Source: Paraburkholderia dinghuensis (GTDB lineage: Bacteria; Pseudomonadota; Gammaproteobacteria; Burkholderiales; Burkholderiaceae). Taken from it: 64,000 nt of DNA. Location of the stretch: assembly GCF_003837865.1 (NCBI RefSeq), contig NZ_RQIS01000005.1, positions 248,001 through 312,000 of the forward strand. The letters run 5' to 3'. Below, piece after piece: positions 20,020 through 28,933 of this stretch. The position numbers and the translations under genes were made by a program. Position 1 is the first letter of the stretch. The number at the start of each line of letters is the position of its first letter. Under the pieces are notes generated by a model. That model saw nothing but the letters and a program-made list of their open reading frames with translations. It was not told the origin of the DNA and ran no database searches.

Positions 20020-20961
20020 TCAGCCTTCGCCTTCGGGCGTGGCGACCGGATACGGCCAATACGCCTTCTGGGCGGCGCGCTCGTCCTGCTGGACGCGGGG
20101 CGATTCCTCGTGTCCTTCGCGTTGCGGCTCAGCGGCTACAACGCTTTCTGAATCGTCCGGCGCAGCGGGTATCTCGCGCTGATCTTCCTGCGCGCTGTCC
20201 ACTTGCACGGGATCCGCGACCGGTAACGCTTCGGCCAGTGCGGGCTCCTGCGTCTGCGTTGCAGTCGTCTCGTCGGGCTCGTTCGCGACAGCAGCCTCGG
20301 CAACGTCCTCGCGCGCCTCGACGGCATCGGCCACAGCGGCCGGCACGTCACCGCCGGATTCGCCACCGCCAGCCGCGAGTAGTTGCGCCACCTCGCTGTC
20401 CGGGAACTCGATGGCATGTTGCGCGAGCAGTTGCTCACCGATCTGCGAGGACGGGTCGCCGAGCGGCGGCAACTCGTCGAGCGACTTCAGACCGAGGTCA
20501 TCGAGGAACTGCCGTGTCGTCGCGTAAAGCGCCGGGCGGCCCGGCACATCGCGATGTCCGATCACCTCGATCCAGCTCCGGTCCTCGAGTTGCTTCACGA
20601 CCTGCGTGTTCACCGTCACCCCGCGGATTTCCTCGATATCGCCGCGCGTAACCGGCTGCCGGTACGCGATGATCGCGAGCGTTTCGAGCACCGCACGCGA
20701 ATAGCGCGGCGGTTTTTCGGGGTGCAGGCGGTCCAGATAGGTCCGCATCTCCGGTTTGCTCTGGAAGCGCCAGCCGGACGCGAGCCCCACCAGCTCGACG
20801 CCGCGCCCAGACCACTCTTGCTTCAGATCTTCGAGCAGATGCCGAACCGTGTCGGCCGAAATGTCATCGACGAACAATTTGCGCAGGTCGCCGATCTTCA
20901 GCGGCTCTTGCGTGCAGATCAATGCAGTCTCGAGGACGATCTTCGCCTCTTGGGTATTCAT
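20020..20961 (-). CDS. scpB: Chromosome segregation and condensation protein ScpB
   Basis: The 313-residue protein has the two winged-helix domains of ScpB in its first ~180 residues ([30 protein letters not shown], then [65 protein letters not shown]). ScpB works with ScpA and the SMC ATPase in chromosome compaction. The remaining ~130 residues form an acidic Glu/Asp/Ala-rich, probably disordered tail, which makes the protein longer than the usual ~200 aa. scpA is not adjacent. rluB lies directly downstream on the same strand, a pairing found in many bacteria. Confidence 0.95.
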   Translation of the reverse strand: MNTQEAKIVLETALICTQEPLKIGDLRKLFVDDISADTVRHLLEDLKQEWSGRGVELVGLASGWRFQSKPEMRTYLDRLHPEKPPRYSRAVLETLAIIAYRQPVTRGDIEEIRGVTVNTQVVKQLEDRSWIEVIGHRDVPGRPALYATTRQFLDDLGLKSLDELPPLGDPSSQIGEQLLAQHAIEFPDSEVAQLLAAGGGESGGDVPAAVADAVEAREDVAEAAVANEPDETTATQTQEPALAEALPVADPVQVDSAQEDQREIPAAPDDSESVVAAEPQREGHEESPRVQQDERAAQKAYWPYPVATPEGEG

Positions 20962-21231
20962 GCAGCCAGGTCAGACCTTAAGTCGGGTTCAGGGAACCGG
21001 ATCAGACAGAGACGATATGGAACTGGAGACGCGCTCGCCCGATTCTGATCGGTCATATTGATGGGAGCACGCACCGGGGGGTCGCAATACAGGCACTAGA
21101 GCCTGACCCAGCCGGGGAGCCGCGAAAATCCCGTAGGGAATCGCAAGACTAAGCGCCATATTACGCAAAAACACCGGGTGCGTAAAGACGCTCTCGCGCG
21201 TTGGCCCAACGCGCCGCCATGCGGCACACGC

Positions 21232-22449
21232 TCAGCGCACGCCCCGCGCCTTGAGATAACCCGCGAGACGTTCGACACCTCTATCGAGGCGCGCCGGATC
21301 GCACGCGTAACACCACCGCACGAATCCCTCGCCCTCGCGGCCGAATGCGCTGCCCGGCGCGAGCCCAAGGCCGGCGTCGCGCACGAGTGCCTTGCACAGC
21401 GAGAGGCTTTCCTGGGCGCCCGGCAGTCTGAAAAACAGGTACATCGCGCCGGGCGGCGCCTTCACATCAACGCCAGGTAACTGCGCGAGCGCCGCCGCCA
21501 GGTGGTCGCGCGACGCGCGCAGATCCGCAACGAGCGCACGCGTAAACGGCTCGCCGTGCTCGACCGCCGCGATGCCCGCCTGCTGCACAAAAGACGGCGC
21601 GCACGACGTGTTGTACTCGACCAGCTTGCCGAGATCGTCCATCAGCGTGGGTGGCGCGACCATCCAGCCGAGCCGCCATCCCGTCATGAGCCACGCTTTC
21701 GAAAACGAATTGACGCAGATCACGCGCTCATCGCGCGACGCGAGGTCGAGGAACGAAGGCGCAGCGCGCTCGACTGCCTCGCCGTAGTAGAGCCGCTCGT
21801 AGACTTCGTCCGCGACGATCCAGATACCGTGACGGCGGCAGTGATCGAGCACCGCGCGCTGTTCGTCTCGCGTCATCACCCAGCCGGTCGGATTGTTCGG
21901 CGAGTTGATCATCAGCAGTTTCGTACCCGGCGTGAGCGCGGAGAGGAGCCGCTCGAGGTCGAGCGTCCAGCCGCGCTCGCCATACGAGAGCGACACCGTC
22001 TCGACCGTCGCGCCGAGTATCTTCGGGATCTCGACCAGATTCGGCCACAGCGGGGTGACCGCGACCGCGCGGTCGCCCGCGCCGGTCACGAGTTGAGCCG
22101 CGAGCATCAATGCATTCACGCCCGCGCTCGTCACGGCAATGTTCTCGACCGATGTGGCCCCGTGCAGCCCGCTCACGTATCGGGCGAGCACCTCGCGTAA
22201 CGGCGCGATGCCGAGATTGTGCGTGTAGAACGTGTCGCCGCGCCCGAGCGCTTCTGCGGCGGCCTCGCGGATAAACGGCGGCGTCACGCGATCGGATTCC
22301 CCGAACCAGAACGGCAGCACGTCGGGCACGCCGAAACCCGCGTTCGCGACCTCGCGGATCTGCGACGAGCGCAGTGTCCGCACGGCATGGCGCGCTTGTG
22401 GTGAATCGGAGGTTGCAGTCATAGTCGAAGGCAGGACGGGATCGCTCAT
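21232..22449 (-). CDS. Fold-type I PLP-dependent aminotransferase
   Basis: About 405 residues from the ATG at 22449, which has an AGGAAG ribosome-binding site. The protein belongs to the class I/II aminotransferases (AspC/AlaA-like). The PLP-binding lysine is Lys251 in SFSKAWLMTGWRLGW. Other family motifs are NSPNNPTGWVM, ADEVYERLYYG and, for phosphate binding, TSAGVNALMLAAQLV. Substrate preference cannot be read from the sequence. An LysR regulator gene lies 93 bases upstream on the same strand and may control it. About 270 non-coding bases separate its end from scpB. Confidence 0.9.
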   Translation of the reverse strand: MSDPVLPSTMTATSDSPQARHAVRTLRSSQIREVANAGFGVPDVLPFWFGESDRVTPPFIREAAAEALGRGDTFYTHNLGIAPLREVLARYVSGLHGATSVENIAVTSAGVNALMLAAQLVTGAGDRAVAVTPLWPNLVEIPKILGATVETVSLSYGERGWTLDLERLLSALTPGTKLLMINSPNNPTGWVMTRDEQRAVLDHCRRHGIWIVADEVYERLYYGEAVERAAPSFLDLASRDERVICVNSFSKAWLMTGWRLGWMVAPPTLMDDLGKLVEYNTSCAPSFVQQAGIAAVEHGEPFTRALVADLRASRDHLAAALAQLPGVDVKAPPGAMYLFFRLPGAQESLSLCKALVRDAGLGLAPGSAFGREGEGFVRWCYACDPARLDRGVERLAGYLKARGVR

Positions 22450-22542
22450 CGAGGGGGCTTCCTGGGCGTTCGGCGGTTGCAGAAAAACGCAGTGTAGCGC
22501 GCGCACGTCACACGTGGAGGCCTCGACCACCGAGCGACGCTG

Positions 22543-23451
22543 TTACGCCCCGCGCAGTTCCTCCGGACGCCCGCCGATCTGGTGGATCAGCGCCCAGACG
22601 GCCTCTGCGGCCGGGGAAAGCGAGCGGTCGCGGCGCCGCACCAGTTCGACCGTACGCTCGGCGCGTGGCACGAGCGGCCGTGCAAGCAGTGACGAGCCGG
22701 CGGGCACGGGTAGTGCAAGCCACGGCAGAACGCTGATGCCCACACCCGCCTCGACAAGCCCGAATACGGTCGCCGGGTGCCCGAGTTCCTGGACGACCCG
22801 CGCGTGCACGCCTTGCTCGCTCATCACCGTGTCGATCAGCGGCCGGCTGCCCGAAGCGTAGTCGAGCATCACGAGGCGCTCGCCGTCGAGCTCATGCCAG
22901 CCCACCTGCTCGCGCCTCGCGAACGCGTGATCGCCCCGCACGACGACGCAGAACGAATCAGTAGTCAGCGTCATGGTTTCGAGATCCTCCGCTGCGAACG
23001 GACCGATGATCACACCGAAATCAACCTCACCCGAGCGGACCTTGCGCACGACGTCGCTCTGCACGTCGTCGCGCAATCCGAGCGTGACGTAGGGGTATTG
23101 CAGCCCGCATTCGGCGACGACCTGCGGCATCAGGCGACAGGCGACAGTCGGGCTCGCCGCGACCACCACGCGCCCGCGCCGCTGCTCGCCGATCTCGCGA
23201 ATCTCCTGCAAGGCGTCGTCGAGATCGTTGAGCAAACGCCCGACGCTCGCGATCAGGTTGACACCGACGTCTGTCAGCTGGACTTCGCGGGTCGTCCGGT
23301 CGACGAGCTTAACGCCGATTTCCGTCTCGAGTTCGCGCACACACCGGCTCACTGCGGACTGCGTGAGCCCGATTTCGACACCCGCGCGGCTGAAGCTCCG
23401 CAGGCGGGCCACCTCGATGAACACCCTCAGTTGCCGCAACGTCACATTCAT
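22543..23451 (-). CDS. LysR-family transcriptional regulator
   Basis: The 302-residue protein has the canonical N-terminal winged helix (MNVTLRQLRVFIEVARLRSFSRAGVEIGLTQSAVSRCVRELETEIGVKLVDRTTREVQLT) followed by a LysR substrate-binding domain. The target and inducer are unknown. It lies upstream of, and on the same strand as, the aminotransferase, so co-transcription is possible. About 420 bases without a recognisable gene precede it (23452-23872). Confidence 0.92.
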   Translation of the reverse strand: MNVTLRQLRVFIEVARLRSFSRAGVEIGLTQSAVSRCVRELETEIGVKLVDRTTREVQLTDVGVNLIASVGRLLNDLDDALQEIREIGEQRRGRVVVAASPTVACRLMPQVVAECGLQYPYVTLGLRDDVQSDVVRKVRSGEVDFGVIIGPFAAEDLETMTLTTDSFCVVVRGDHAFARREQVGWHELDGERLVMLDYASGSRPLIDTVMSEQGVHARVVQELGHPATVFGLVEAGVGISVLPWLALPVPAGSSLLARPLVPRAERTVELVRRRDRSLSPAAEAVWALIHQIGGRPEELRGA

Positions 23452-23872
23452 CGCTTATTCTCATCAATCATGACTTCTCATGCGATTTTATCCCCGCCAG
23501 CGTCGATTGCGGCATCTTGATATACCTCAACGAGCATCGTTTCCGCAGCGCAGCAATGCAGCGCAGGCGCACGTCTGACGGGCCTGACTGCACAAAATTG
23601 GTGATTGTCCTGATTTCCGCACCCGGTAATTTCTAGTCTCATACGGCCCTGGCAAGCACCTGCGCGGGCTTGATGTCCCGCGGCTTCGAAACGAAAGCGT
23701 ATGAGTTGGCACGCTTTTCGCATCTGGGCATGTACAGGATCGGCGGACGTTGCGGAGCGTTCAAATCCGGCAACGTACCCAGATCCCGCCTGGCACTCCG
23801 TCACCCTGATGGAGTGCTTGAAGAGTGCGCAGCGCGGGGCAGCGCACCAGAGATAGCTCGCTGAGGTGAAAC

Positions 23873-24274
23873 ATGATGCTGTTCGACGATTTAAGAGATA
23901 ACGAATGGGCGCTGGTCGAGGCGTTGTTCTGTGCGGAACCCGCGCGGAGCGAACGGCGCGGACGGCCTCGCGTCGAAGCACGAGCCGTGGTCAACGCAGT
24001 GCTTTGGGTACTGTCTACTGGTGAGGGCTGGTCGAAGCTGCCCGGACGTTACCCGTCGCCGCCCACCTGCCGACGCCGTTTCGACGAGTGGCAAACCGAC
24101 GGCACCCTGGCCGAAATCGTAAAGCGCCTCAGTTCGAACGGTCGCGAAATTTCGCTTCGCGGACGTATCGGCGCAACGGCGACCAAACCGCCGGCACCGC
24201 CGAGCCGCGACCGTCTGCGCGGCGCGTTCTGGACCAATCCGGAGTCGTGGCGCGCTCCGGTCAAGATGGCCTGA
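23873..24274 (+). CDS. Short transposase-like protein (DUF4096-type N-terminal domain)
   Basis: The 133-residue protein matches the N-terminal DNA-binding segment of IS5/ISL3-like transposases: LFDDLRDNEWALVEALF, RRGRPRVEARAVVNAVLWVLSTGEGWSKLPGRYPSPPTCRRRFDEWQTDGTLAEIVKRL. The DDE catalytic domain is absent; the last ~40 residues are Arg/Pro-rich and unrelated. No terminal inverted repeats or target duplications were recognised. It may be a decayed insertion sequence or a domesticated DNA-binding protein. A GAGGTGAAAC ribosome-binding context precedes the start, which argues that it is still translated. Confidence 0.7.
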   Translation: MMLFDDLRDNEWALVEALFCAEPARSERRGRPRVEARAVVNAVLWVLSTGEGWSKLPGRYPSPPTCRRRFDEWQTDGTLAEIVKRLSSNGREISLRGRIGATATKPPAPPSRDRLRGAFWTNPESWRAPVKMA

Positions 24275-24530
24275 GCGGATCACCAGGTTCGCTGCTGCCG
24301 GGCGTCCACGCGTCCGGCAACGCCGGACTCCCTCCCCGGCGCTCCCCTATGCACGACGCACTCGCGCCTTGGCGCGCGCAGCGTCCGATCGTCCCGTTCA
24401 CCCCGCTTTCCCTCTGTACACGGGCGGGCGAAACATCTCTTTACCAATATTCACAACCCCGTGTCGCGTAAGACGTTAGGGTAAGACCATGTCTACGAAC
24501 GTCGACGGCCCGCATTAACGGGAAACTGCC

Positions 24531-24815
24531 ATGAAGTCCATGCCGCTGCTCCCTCCGGGCATCATGGTTTCGCTCGGCGTCCTCGCCCTGATTGCATCGA
24601 TCGCATCGTCCGGCGCGTCTGCCCAGCCGCCGCGCCCCGGCTCGCCGGGCTGGTCCATGCCCCGCGTCGCAACTTCGCCGCCCAATGGGGCGCCTCGGCA
24701 GGGTGGCCAGAATCCAGCTGTACCGCGCGGGGACCTGCGCGGCGACATCACCGATCACGCCCGCCAGCGAGCCTCCCCATCCCGACCAGCATCGCCGGAA
24801 CAGCGACGTCACTGA
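24531..24815 (+). CDS. Small exported Pro/Arg-rich hypothetical protein
   Basis: The 94-residue protein has a convincing signal peptide (MKSMPLLPPGIMVSLGVLALIASIASSGASAQ, cleavage after the ASA motif near residue 31). The mature part is about 60 residues, rich in Pro, Arg, Gly and Ser, and has no recognised domain. The ribosome-binding site is weak (GGGAAA). A rho-independent terminator lies about 175 bases downstream on the same strand. Function unknown. The gene call rests mainly on the signal peptide. Confidence 0.5.
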   Translation: MKSMPLLPPGIMVSLGVLALIASIASSGASAQPPRPGSPGWSMPRVATSPPNGAPRQGGQNPAVPRGDLRGDITDHARQRASPSRPASPEQRRH

Positions 24816-24989
24816 GCGCCGGATATCGCCGGACATTCCTCTGGCCGGTTCGCACGACGCATGCAGTTGAACGCCAGATAAAGCGTTTGCCACGCGCCGG
24901 CGCACCGAACGAAAAGACCGGGAACCACTGCGCCTGCCTCAGGTCTACCCTAAGCCATTAAGCACAGCGTGGCAGCAGTAATTCCGGTT

Positions 24990-25023
24990 AGCCCGTATCG
25001 TCCGATGCGGGCTTCTTTTTTTC
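24990..25023 (+). terminator. Intrinsic terminator, plus strand
   Basis: A 9-bp stem (AGCCCGTAT with ATGCGGGCT, one G-T pair) at 24990-25013 is followed by TCTTTTTTT. The next gene to the right is on the minus strand. The terminator therefore serves either the small exported-protein gene at 24531 or an unannotated transcript in the gap 24816-24990. Confidence 0.8.
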
Positions 25024-25074
25024 CGGGGGACCCGGGCTGCCGGAGCGAGGCGGCAACCGGGTTTATCGGCAGCC

Positions 25075-25389
25075 TTACTGAGGGGTTTCCAGCCCGGCTT
25101 GCGCCACGCGTTGCAGCGCGTAGTCGGCGACGCGGTGCGCGGACCACTGGAGCGTGCGCTCGTCGCGTGCGAGGCGCGCAAATTCGGCGCGGCCGCGCTC
25201 GGTCAGGACGGCGATGTCGACGGGCGCGTGAAAGCCGGGCGCAGGCGCGACGGTGCGCTGTCTCACCGTGTCCATCAAACCCAGATCGCGCAGATATTGA
25301 AAGACTTCAGGACGCCGCGCCCAGGGGACCTGCCGGTACTGCACCCGCCGCAATGCTTCGAGTACTGCTTCGTTGGAATACGTATTCAT
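25075..25389 (-). CDS. Hypothetical protein, possible winged-helix
   Basis: The 104-residue protein is not confidently recognised. It is rich in Arg and Ala and predicted mostly helical. The pattern YSNEAVLEALRRVQYRQVPWARRPEVFQYLRDLGLMD followed by VLTERGRAEFARLARDE resembles a small winged-helix fold ending in the common LTERGR wing. No signal peptide or transmembrane segment is seen. It is transcribed divergently from the DUF218 gene across about 130 bases. Confidence 0.7.
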   Translation of the reverse strand: MNTYSNEAVLEALRRVQYRQVPWARRPEVFQYLRDLGLMDTVRQRTVAPAPGFHAPVDIAVLTERGRAEFARLARDERTLQWSAHRVADYALQRVAQAGLETPQ

Positions 25390-25519
25390 CTCGCTTCTTT
25401 CTTAAAATGCAGCCTTCGAACGGTTATGCCCGGCTACGCACAAAGGCGAAGTGAGCAGCCCACCGTAACCGGCTGTCGACGCGCGTCCGCCGCCGGACAA
25501 GCACGCGGCAGATCTGCAG

Positions 25520-26380
25520 ATGATCCGGGCCCCCGTGAGAGTGGCAAGCCGCTCCCCGCACCGCCAGCGCGGCGCCACGATCGCGGCGCAAAAGCGCAAG
25601 GGTGCCACATCCCGAAAACCATACGTTACCTTATTCAAATTGATTCTATTCGTTTTCTTTGTGGCATTTATTGCAGTGTCCTTGCTGTGGCGCAGCGCCC
25701 GCACGGCCATCGCTGTCATCACCGGCGTCCTATTCTGGCTGCTTGCTTCAGGTTGGCTGACAGGCATGCTGCTCGATCTGGCCCAACCCGTGATATATCG
25801 CACTCCCTATGACCCTGCGCAGGAGCTGCCGGCACCGTTTGGTTTGCGGACGGGCATCGTCGTGTTGGGAGGCGGCACGCGAACCGGTGACGACGGGGTG
25901 CTCGTGCCAAAGCGCGACGTTTACGCGCGCCTCTCGGCCGCCGCTTCCCTCTACCGGCAATGCAAGCTCGCGGGTGGCGTCTGCCGCGTCATCGTGAGCG
26001 GCGGCAATCCACAGCGCCATACGGCCACGGAGGCCGACACCTACGCGCCCTATCTCCTGCGCGCTGGCGTTGCGAGCGTCGATCTCGTCCTGGAAAACAC
26101 GAGCCTCACGACCTGGCAAAACGCGCGCAACGTGATGTACCTCCAGCGCGCACAACCGGACGACATCCTGTTTCTCATCACTTCGGCGTATCACATGCAG
26201 CGTGCCCTGCTCGACTTCCAGCGCTTCGGTGCAAATCCCGTGCCGGTGGTGTCAGGCGTGCGTCATGCGCAGACCGGATGGTGGCCCCGCCTTGTCAATC
26301 TTTGCGGCGCGCAGATCGCGCTCCACGAGTTGTTCGGCATGGTCCAGTTTCATGCTTACCGCATGATTGGATGGTTCTGA
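25520..26380 (+). CDS. YdcF/SanA-like DUF218 membrane protein
   Basis: About 286 residues. Two N-terminal transmembrane helices (about 37-55 and 60-85) anchor a DUF218 domain. Family motifs are GIVVLGGGTRTGDDG, RLSAAASLYRQCK, CRVIVSGGNP, EADTYAPYLLRAGV, ENTSLTTWQNARN and FLITSAYHMQRALLDFQRFG. DUF218 proteins such as SanA and ElyC act in envelope or peptidoglycan homeostasis; the exact reaction is unknown. The start is uncertain: no clear ribosome-binding site precedes the ATG at 25520, and GTG codons at 25535 and 25541 are possible. Confidence 0.85.
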   Translation: MIRAPVRVASRSPHRQRGATIAAQKRKGATSRKPYVTLFKLILFVFFVAFIAVSLLWRSARTAIAVITGVLFWLLASGWLTGMLLDLAQPVIYRTPYDPAQELPAPFGLRTGIVVLGGGTRTGDDGVLVPKRDVYARLSAAASLYRQCKLAGGVCRVIVSGGNPQRHTATEADTYAPYLLRAGVASVDLVLENTSLTTWQNARNVMYLQRAQPDDILFLITSAYHMQRALLDFQRFGANPVPVVSGVRHAQTGWWPRLVNLCGAQIALHELFGMVQFHAYRMIGWF

Positions 26381-26551
26381 CAGCATCGCATCGCGACACC
26401 ATGAGTAACAAGATGTAACACCGCGCACGCAGACGCGCACTCAGAAATACGCGCCGTCATCTGGAGCGTATATTTGTTCACTAGGATGGCATGGCCATTC
26501 CGTCTGGACAGGCAACGGCTGGGTCCTCAAACCGCTCCCACGGAGGTAAAG

Positions 26552-26779
26552 ATGAACAAAGTGTCCCTCGCAATTCTGATTTCGCTTTCCGCGCTGACGG
26601 GTGCCGTCCACGCGCAGACGGAAGGCGGCGTTATCATGAGCACCGATCCGCAAAAAGTTGCGCAATTCGAGCAGCACGCGCAGGAAGTGCAGGCGCAGCA
26701 GCAGCAAGCGGCTCAAGCGCCAGCGATGCCAATGAAGGACCATACGAAGCACCATCACCAGAAGAAGGCTGCGGAGTGA
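26552..26779 (+). CDS. Small exported protein with His-rich C-terminus
   Basis: About 75 residues from the ATG at 26552, which has a strong GGAGG ribosome-binding site six bases before it. A signal peptide (MNKVSLAILISLSALTGAVHAQ) is followed by a Gln-rich stretch (EQHAQEVQAQQQQAAQ) and the tail MKDHTKHHHQKKAAE. The His cluster suggests possible metal binding in the periplasm, which is inference only. A terminator follows about 70 bases after the stop, so the gene is monocistronic. No known family is recognised. Confidence 0.75.
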   Translation: MNKVSLAILISLSALTGAVHAQTEGGVIMSTDPQKVAQFEQHAQEVQAQQQQAAQAPAMPMKDHTKHHHQKKAAE

Positions 26780-26850
26780 TGCTGCGCGCCGCGTTACATA
26801 GCGCGGCGCGGCTCACGCGTGTCGCATCCGGCCCATCTCCACGGGCGACG

Positions 26851-26887
26851 AGGCCGATGCCGGAGCCACCGGCGTCGGCCTTCTTTT
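26851..26887 (+). terminator. Intrinsic terminator after the His-rich exported protein gene
   Basis: A 13-bp stem (26851-26863 with 26869-26881, one G-T pair, AGCCA loop) is followed by TTCTTTT. It ends the transcript of the small gene at 26552. Confidence 0.8.
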
Positions 26888-27005
26888 ATCGCCCGCGCGC
26901 GTCGTGCGCGCCGTCGCCGCCCGAACGGATGCCGCGCCGCGGTATGCTAAAGTCGCGCACCTCGATTTGACCCACCCACTGTGCGCCCCTCGCGCGGAGA
27001 ACAGA

Positions 27006-27263
27006 ATGAGCAACATTCAGCTCGACATCGAATGGACCGAAGCAGCATCGCGCAAGATCGAAAAATTGATGCCGCGCGACAAAGAGGACGCATTCCTCGC
27101 GTTGCCGCCGATCGAATGCCTGCCCATGGAAGGCGACGTGCTGTTCCTCGGGCCGCAAGGCAAGCAGCAGCCGTTCATCGTCGCCGAGCGTCAGTATCAT
27201 CACGAAGGCGACGCCGACTGGACCATCATCCTGATTCTCGACGTACCCAATTCCGCACATTGA
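27006..27263 (+). CDS. Conserved-looking hypothetical protein, 85 aa
   Basis: The start is the ATG at 27006 (MSNIQLDIEWTEAASRKIEKLMPRDKEDAFLALPPIECLPMEGDVLFLGPQGKQQPF...). The protein is acidic and soluble, with no signal peptide or membrane segment, and ends in a beta-rich VAERQYHHEGDADWTIILILDVP. No family is recognised. It is convergent with arfB. The 270 bases between them contain no recognisable gene. Confidence 0.7.
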   Translation: MSNIQLDIEWTEAASRKIEKLMPRDKEDAFLALPPIECLPMEGDVLFLGPQGKQQPFIVAERQYHHEGDADWTIILILDVPNSAH

Positions 27264-27532
27264 TCCCGGCGCGGCCGCCGCGCGGATGCTGAACCGCGCA
27301 GGACGGCCAGAACGACGATGCGCCAATGATGCCAGGACCGCCCGGTATGCGCTGTATGCGCCGGGACGCATCGTCGTGTTCCCTGCATGTCCCTCCAACG
27401 ATTGCAAACGCAACTGCTGTGTCGCCAGCACGCCCGGCTTCGCCCGTGCGATGCACATGCTGTGCGGCTGTGTTTCACCTGCCCTTCCTGAACTAGCGAA
27501 TTCTGCCGCAAAGCCGTTGCCCCAGCGCAGCG

Positions 27533-27937
27533 TCACTCGACCACGCGCCGCCGCGCCACCTTCACCTCACCGCGATGCGCCTTGCCGTCGAGGCGTCGCA
27601 GCTTCGAGGCGCGGGTGGGCCGGGTCGACACGCGTGCCTTGCGGGTCACACTCACACTGTCGACGAGTTCGTCGAGGCGTGCGAGCGCGGCTGCGCGGTT
27701 CTGCTCCTGCGTGCGGTACTCCTGCGATTTGATCACGACTACGCCCTCGCGCGAGATACGCCGGTCGTTCAGGCAGAGCAGCCGCATTTTCACCACCTCG
27801 GGCAGCGACGACGCCCGAATGTCAAAACGCAGATGAATCGCGCTCGACACCTTGTTCACGTTCTGCCCACCCGCGCCTTGTGCACGAACGGCGACCAGTT
27901 CGACCTCATGTGGGGCGATGGGATGGCGAGTGGTCAT
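27533..27937 (-). CDS. arfB: Alternative ribosome-rescue peptidyl-tRNA hydrolase ArfB (YaeJ)
   Basis: About 134 residues from the ATG at 27937. ArfB releases nascent chains from ribosomes stalled at mRNA 3' ends, independent of a stop codon. The catalytic GGQ loop is intact in [23 protein letters not shown]. The C-terminal tail, which enters the empty mRNA channel, is basic ([31 protein letters not shown]). Length is close to E. coli YaeJ (140 aa). A longer in-frame upstream extension has no family similarity and is excluded. Confidence 0.95.
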   Translation of the reverse strand: MTTRHPIAPHEVELVAVRAQGAGGQNVNKVSSAIHLRFDIRASSLPEVVKMRLLCLNDRRISREGVVVIKSQEYRTQEQNRAAALARLDELVDSVSVTRKARVSTRPTRASKLRRLDGKAHRGEVKVARRRVVE

Positions 27938-28166
27938 GTCGGGCAGTGAATCGGACTGGAGTACAAGGGGGTGGAATGGTGTGCGACGGCGGGCATGCGA
28001 TGACGCATGCGCGAGTGTCGCACAGGCTCCGACTCGCAGACATGTTTCCGGGCATGCTCGACGCAAGCTTCACCGCGCGTTCCGCGAAGACGCCGTTTGC
28101 TCGCCGTTTGCCGATCGGCAGTCCTTCGGCCATACTTTCTCCAACGCCCGAAACACTGACTGGAGC

Positions 28167-28817
28167 ATGCGTCTGATGAAGCTGCGCCCGGCATTCGTCG
28201 CCGAACTGGCGGTCAATCTGCTCCTGCCCTGGGTGGCCTACTCTCTCGCGCACCCGCGTTACGGCGAATTCGGTGGGCTCGTCGCTTCGGCCGTACCGCC
28301 GCTTGTCTGGAGCATCGTCGAACTCGTGCGCTTCAAGCGCGTCGACGCGCTCTCCTCGATCGTGCTGCTCGGCATCGTGCTCTCGCTCGTCGCGATGGCA
28401 TTCGGCGGCAGCCCGCGCGTGCTGCTCATGCGCGAGTGTTTTGCGTCGGGCGCCATCGGCGTTACCTTCCTCGTGACGCTCTTCGCGCGCCGACCGCTCG
28501 TGTTCTACCTTGCGCGTGCAACCGTCGCGCGCGAGACACCCGAAGGCGTCGCACGCTTCGAGCGGCTCTGGAGTGAGCGCCGCGAGTTCGCGACGGCGAT
28601 GCGCATGCTCACCGTCGTCTGGGGTATCGGCATGACCTTCGACGGCGCGCTGCGCGCCTGGCTCGCCGCGACCTGGCCGATCGAGCGCTTCCTCATCGTC
28701 TCGCCGATCCTCGGCTACAGTGTGTTCGGCGGTCTGCTCGCGTGGACGTTCTGGTATCGCACACGCATGCGGCGCATCCATGGCACCAACGGACTGCTCG
28801 GCGACCCAGCCGCCTGA
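28167..28817 (+). CDS. VC0807-like integral membrane protein
   Basis: About 216 residues from the ATG at 28167. A second ATG at 28176 is better spaced from the GGAG sequence and may be the true start. Five to six transmembrane helices are visible: AELAVNLLLPWVAYSLA, FGGLVASAVPPLVWSIVELVRF, LSSIVLLGIVLSLVAMAFGG, SGAIGVTFLVTLFA, FATAMRMLTVVWGIGMTF and FLIVSPILGYSVFGGLLAWTFWY. The pattern matches the VC0807 family, whose function is unknown. It is divergent from arfB and 116 bases upstream of the FUSC-like transporter, with which it may be co-transcribed. Confidence 0.85.
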   Translation: MRLMKLRPAFVAELAVNLLLPWVAYSLAHPRYGEFGGLVASAVPPLVWSIVELVRFKRVDALSSIVLLGIVLSLVAMAFGGSPRVLLMRECFASGAIGVTFLVTLFARRPLVFYLARATVARETPEGVARFERLWSERREFATAMRMLTVVWGIGMTFDGALRAWLAATWPIERFLIVSPILGYSVFGGLLAWTFWYRTRMRRIHGTNGLLGDPAA

Positions 28818-28933
28818 CACGGCACGCCGCGCCCGTGCGCGACGCCGTTCATCACGTTGCATGTGGGGGTGATCTGGGCGTGGTTGAAATCAGTTAGACT
28901 CACCGTCCGCTCCCGAACTTTCACCGGCAGTCG

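Noticed and set aside
18482..20182. Plus-strand frame across rluB and scpB
   Set aside because: Shadow of two well-supported minus-strand genes; no ribosome-binding site or domain.
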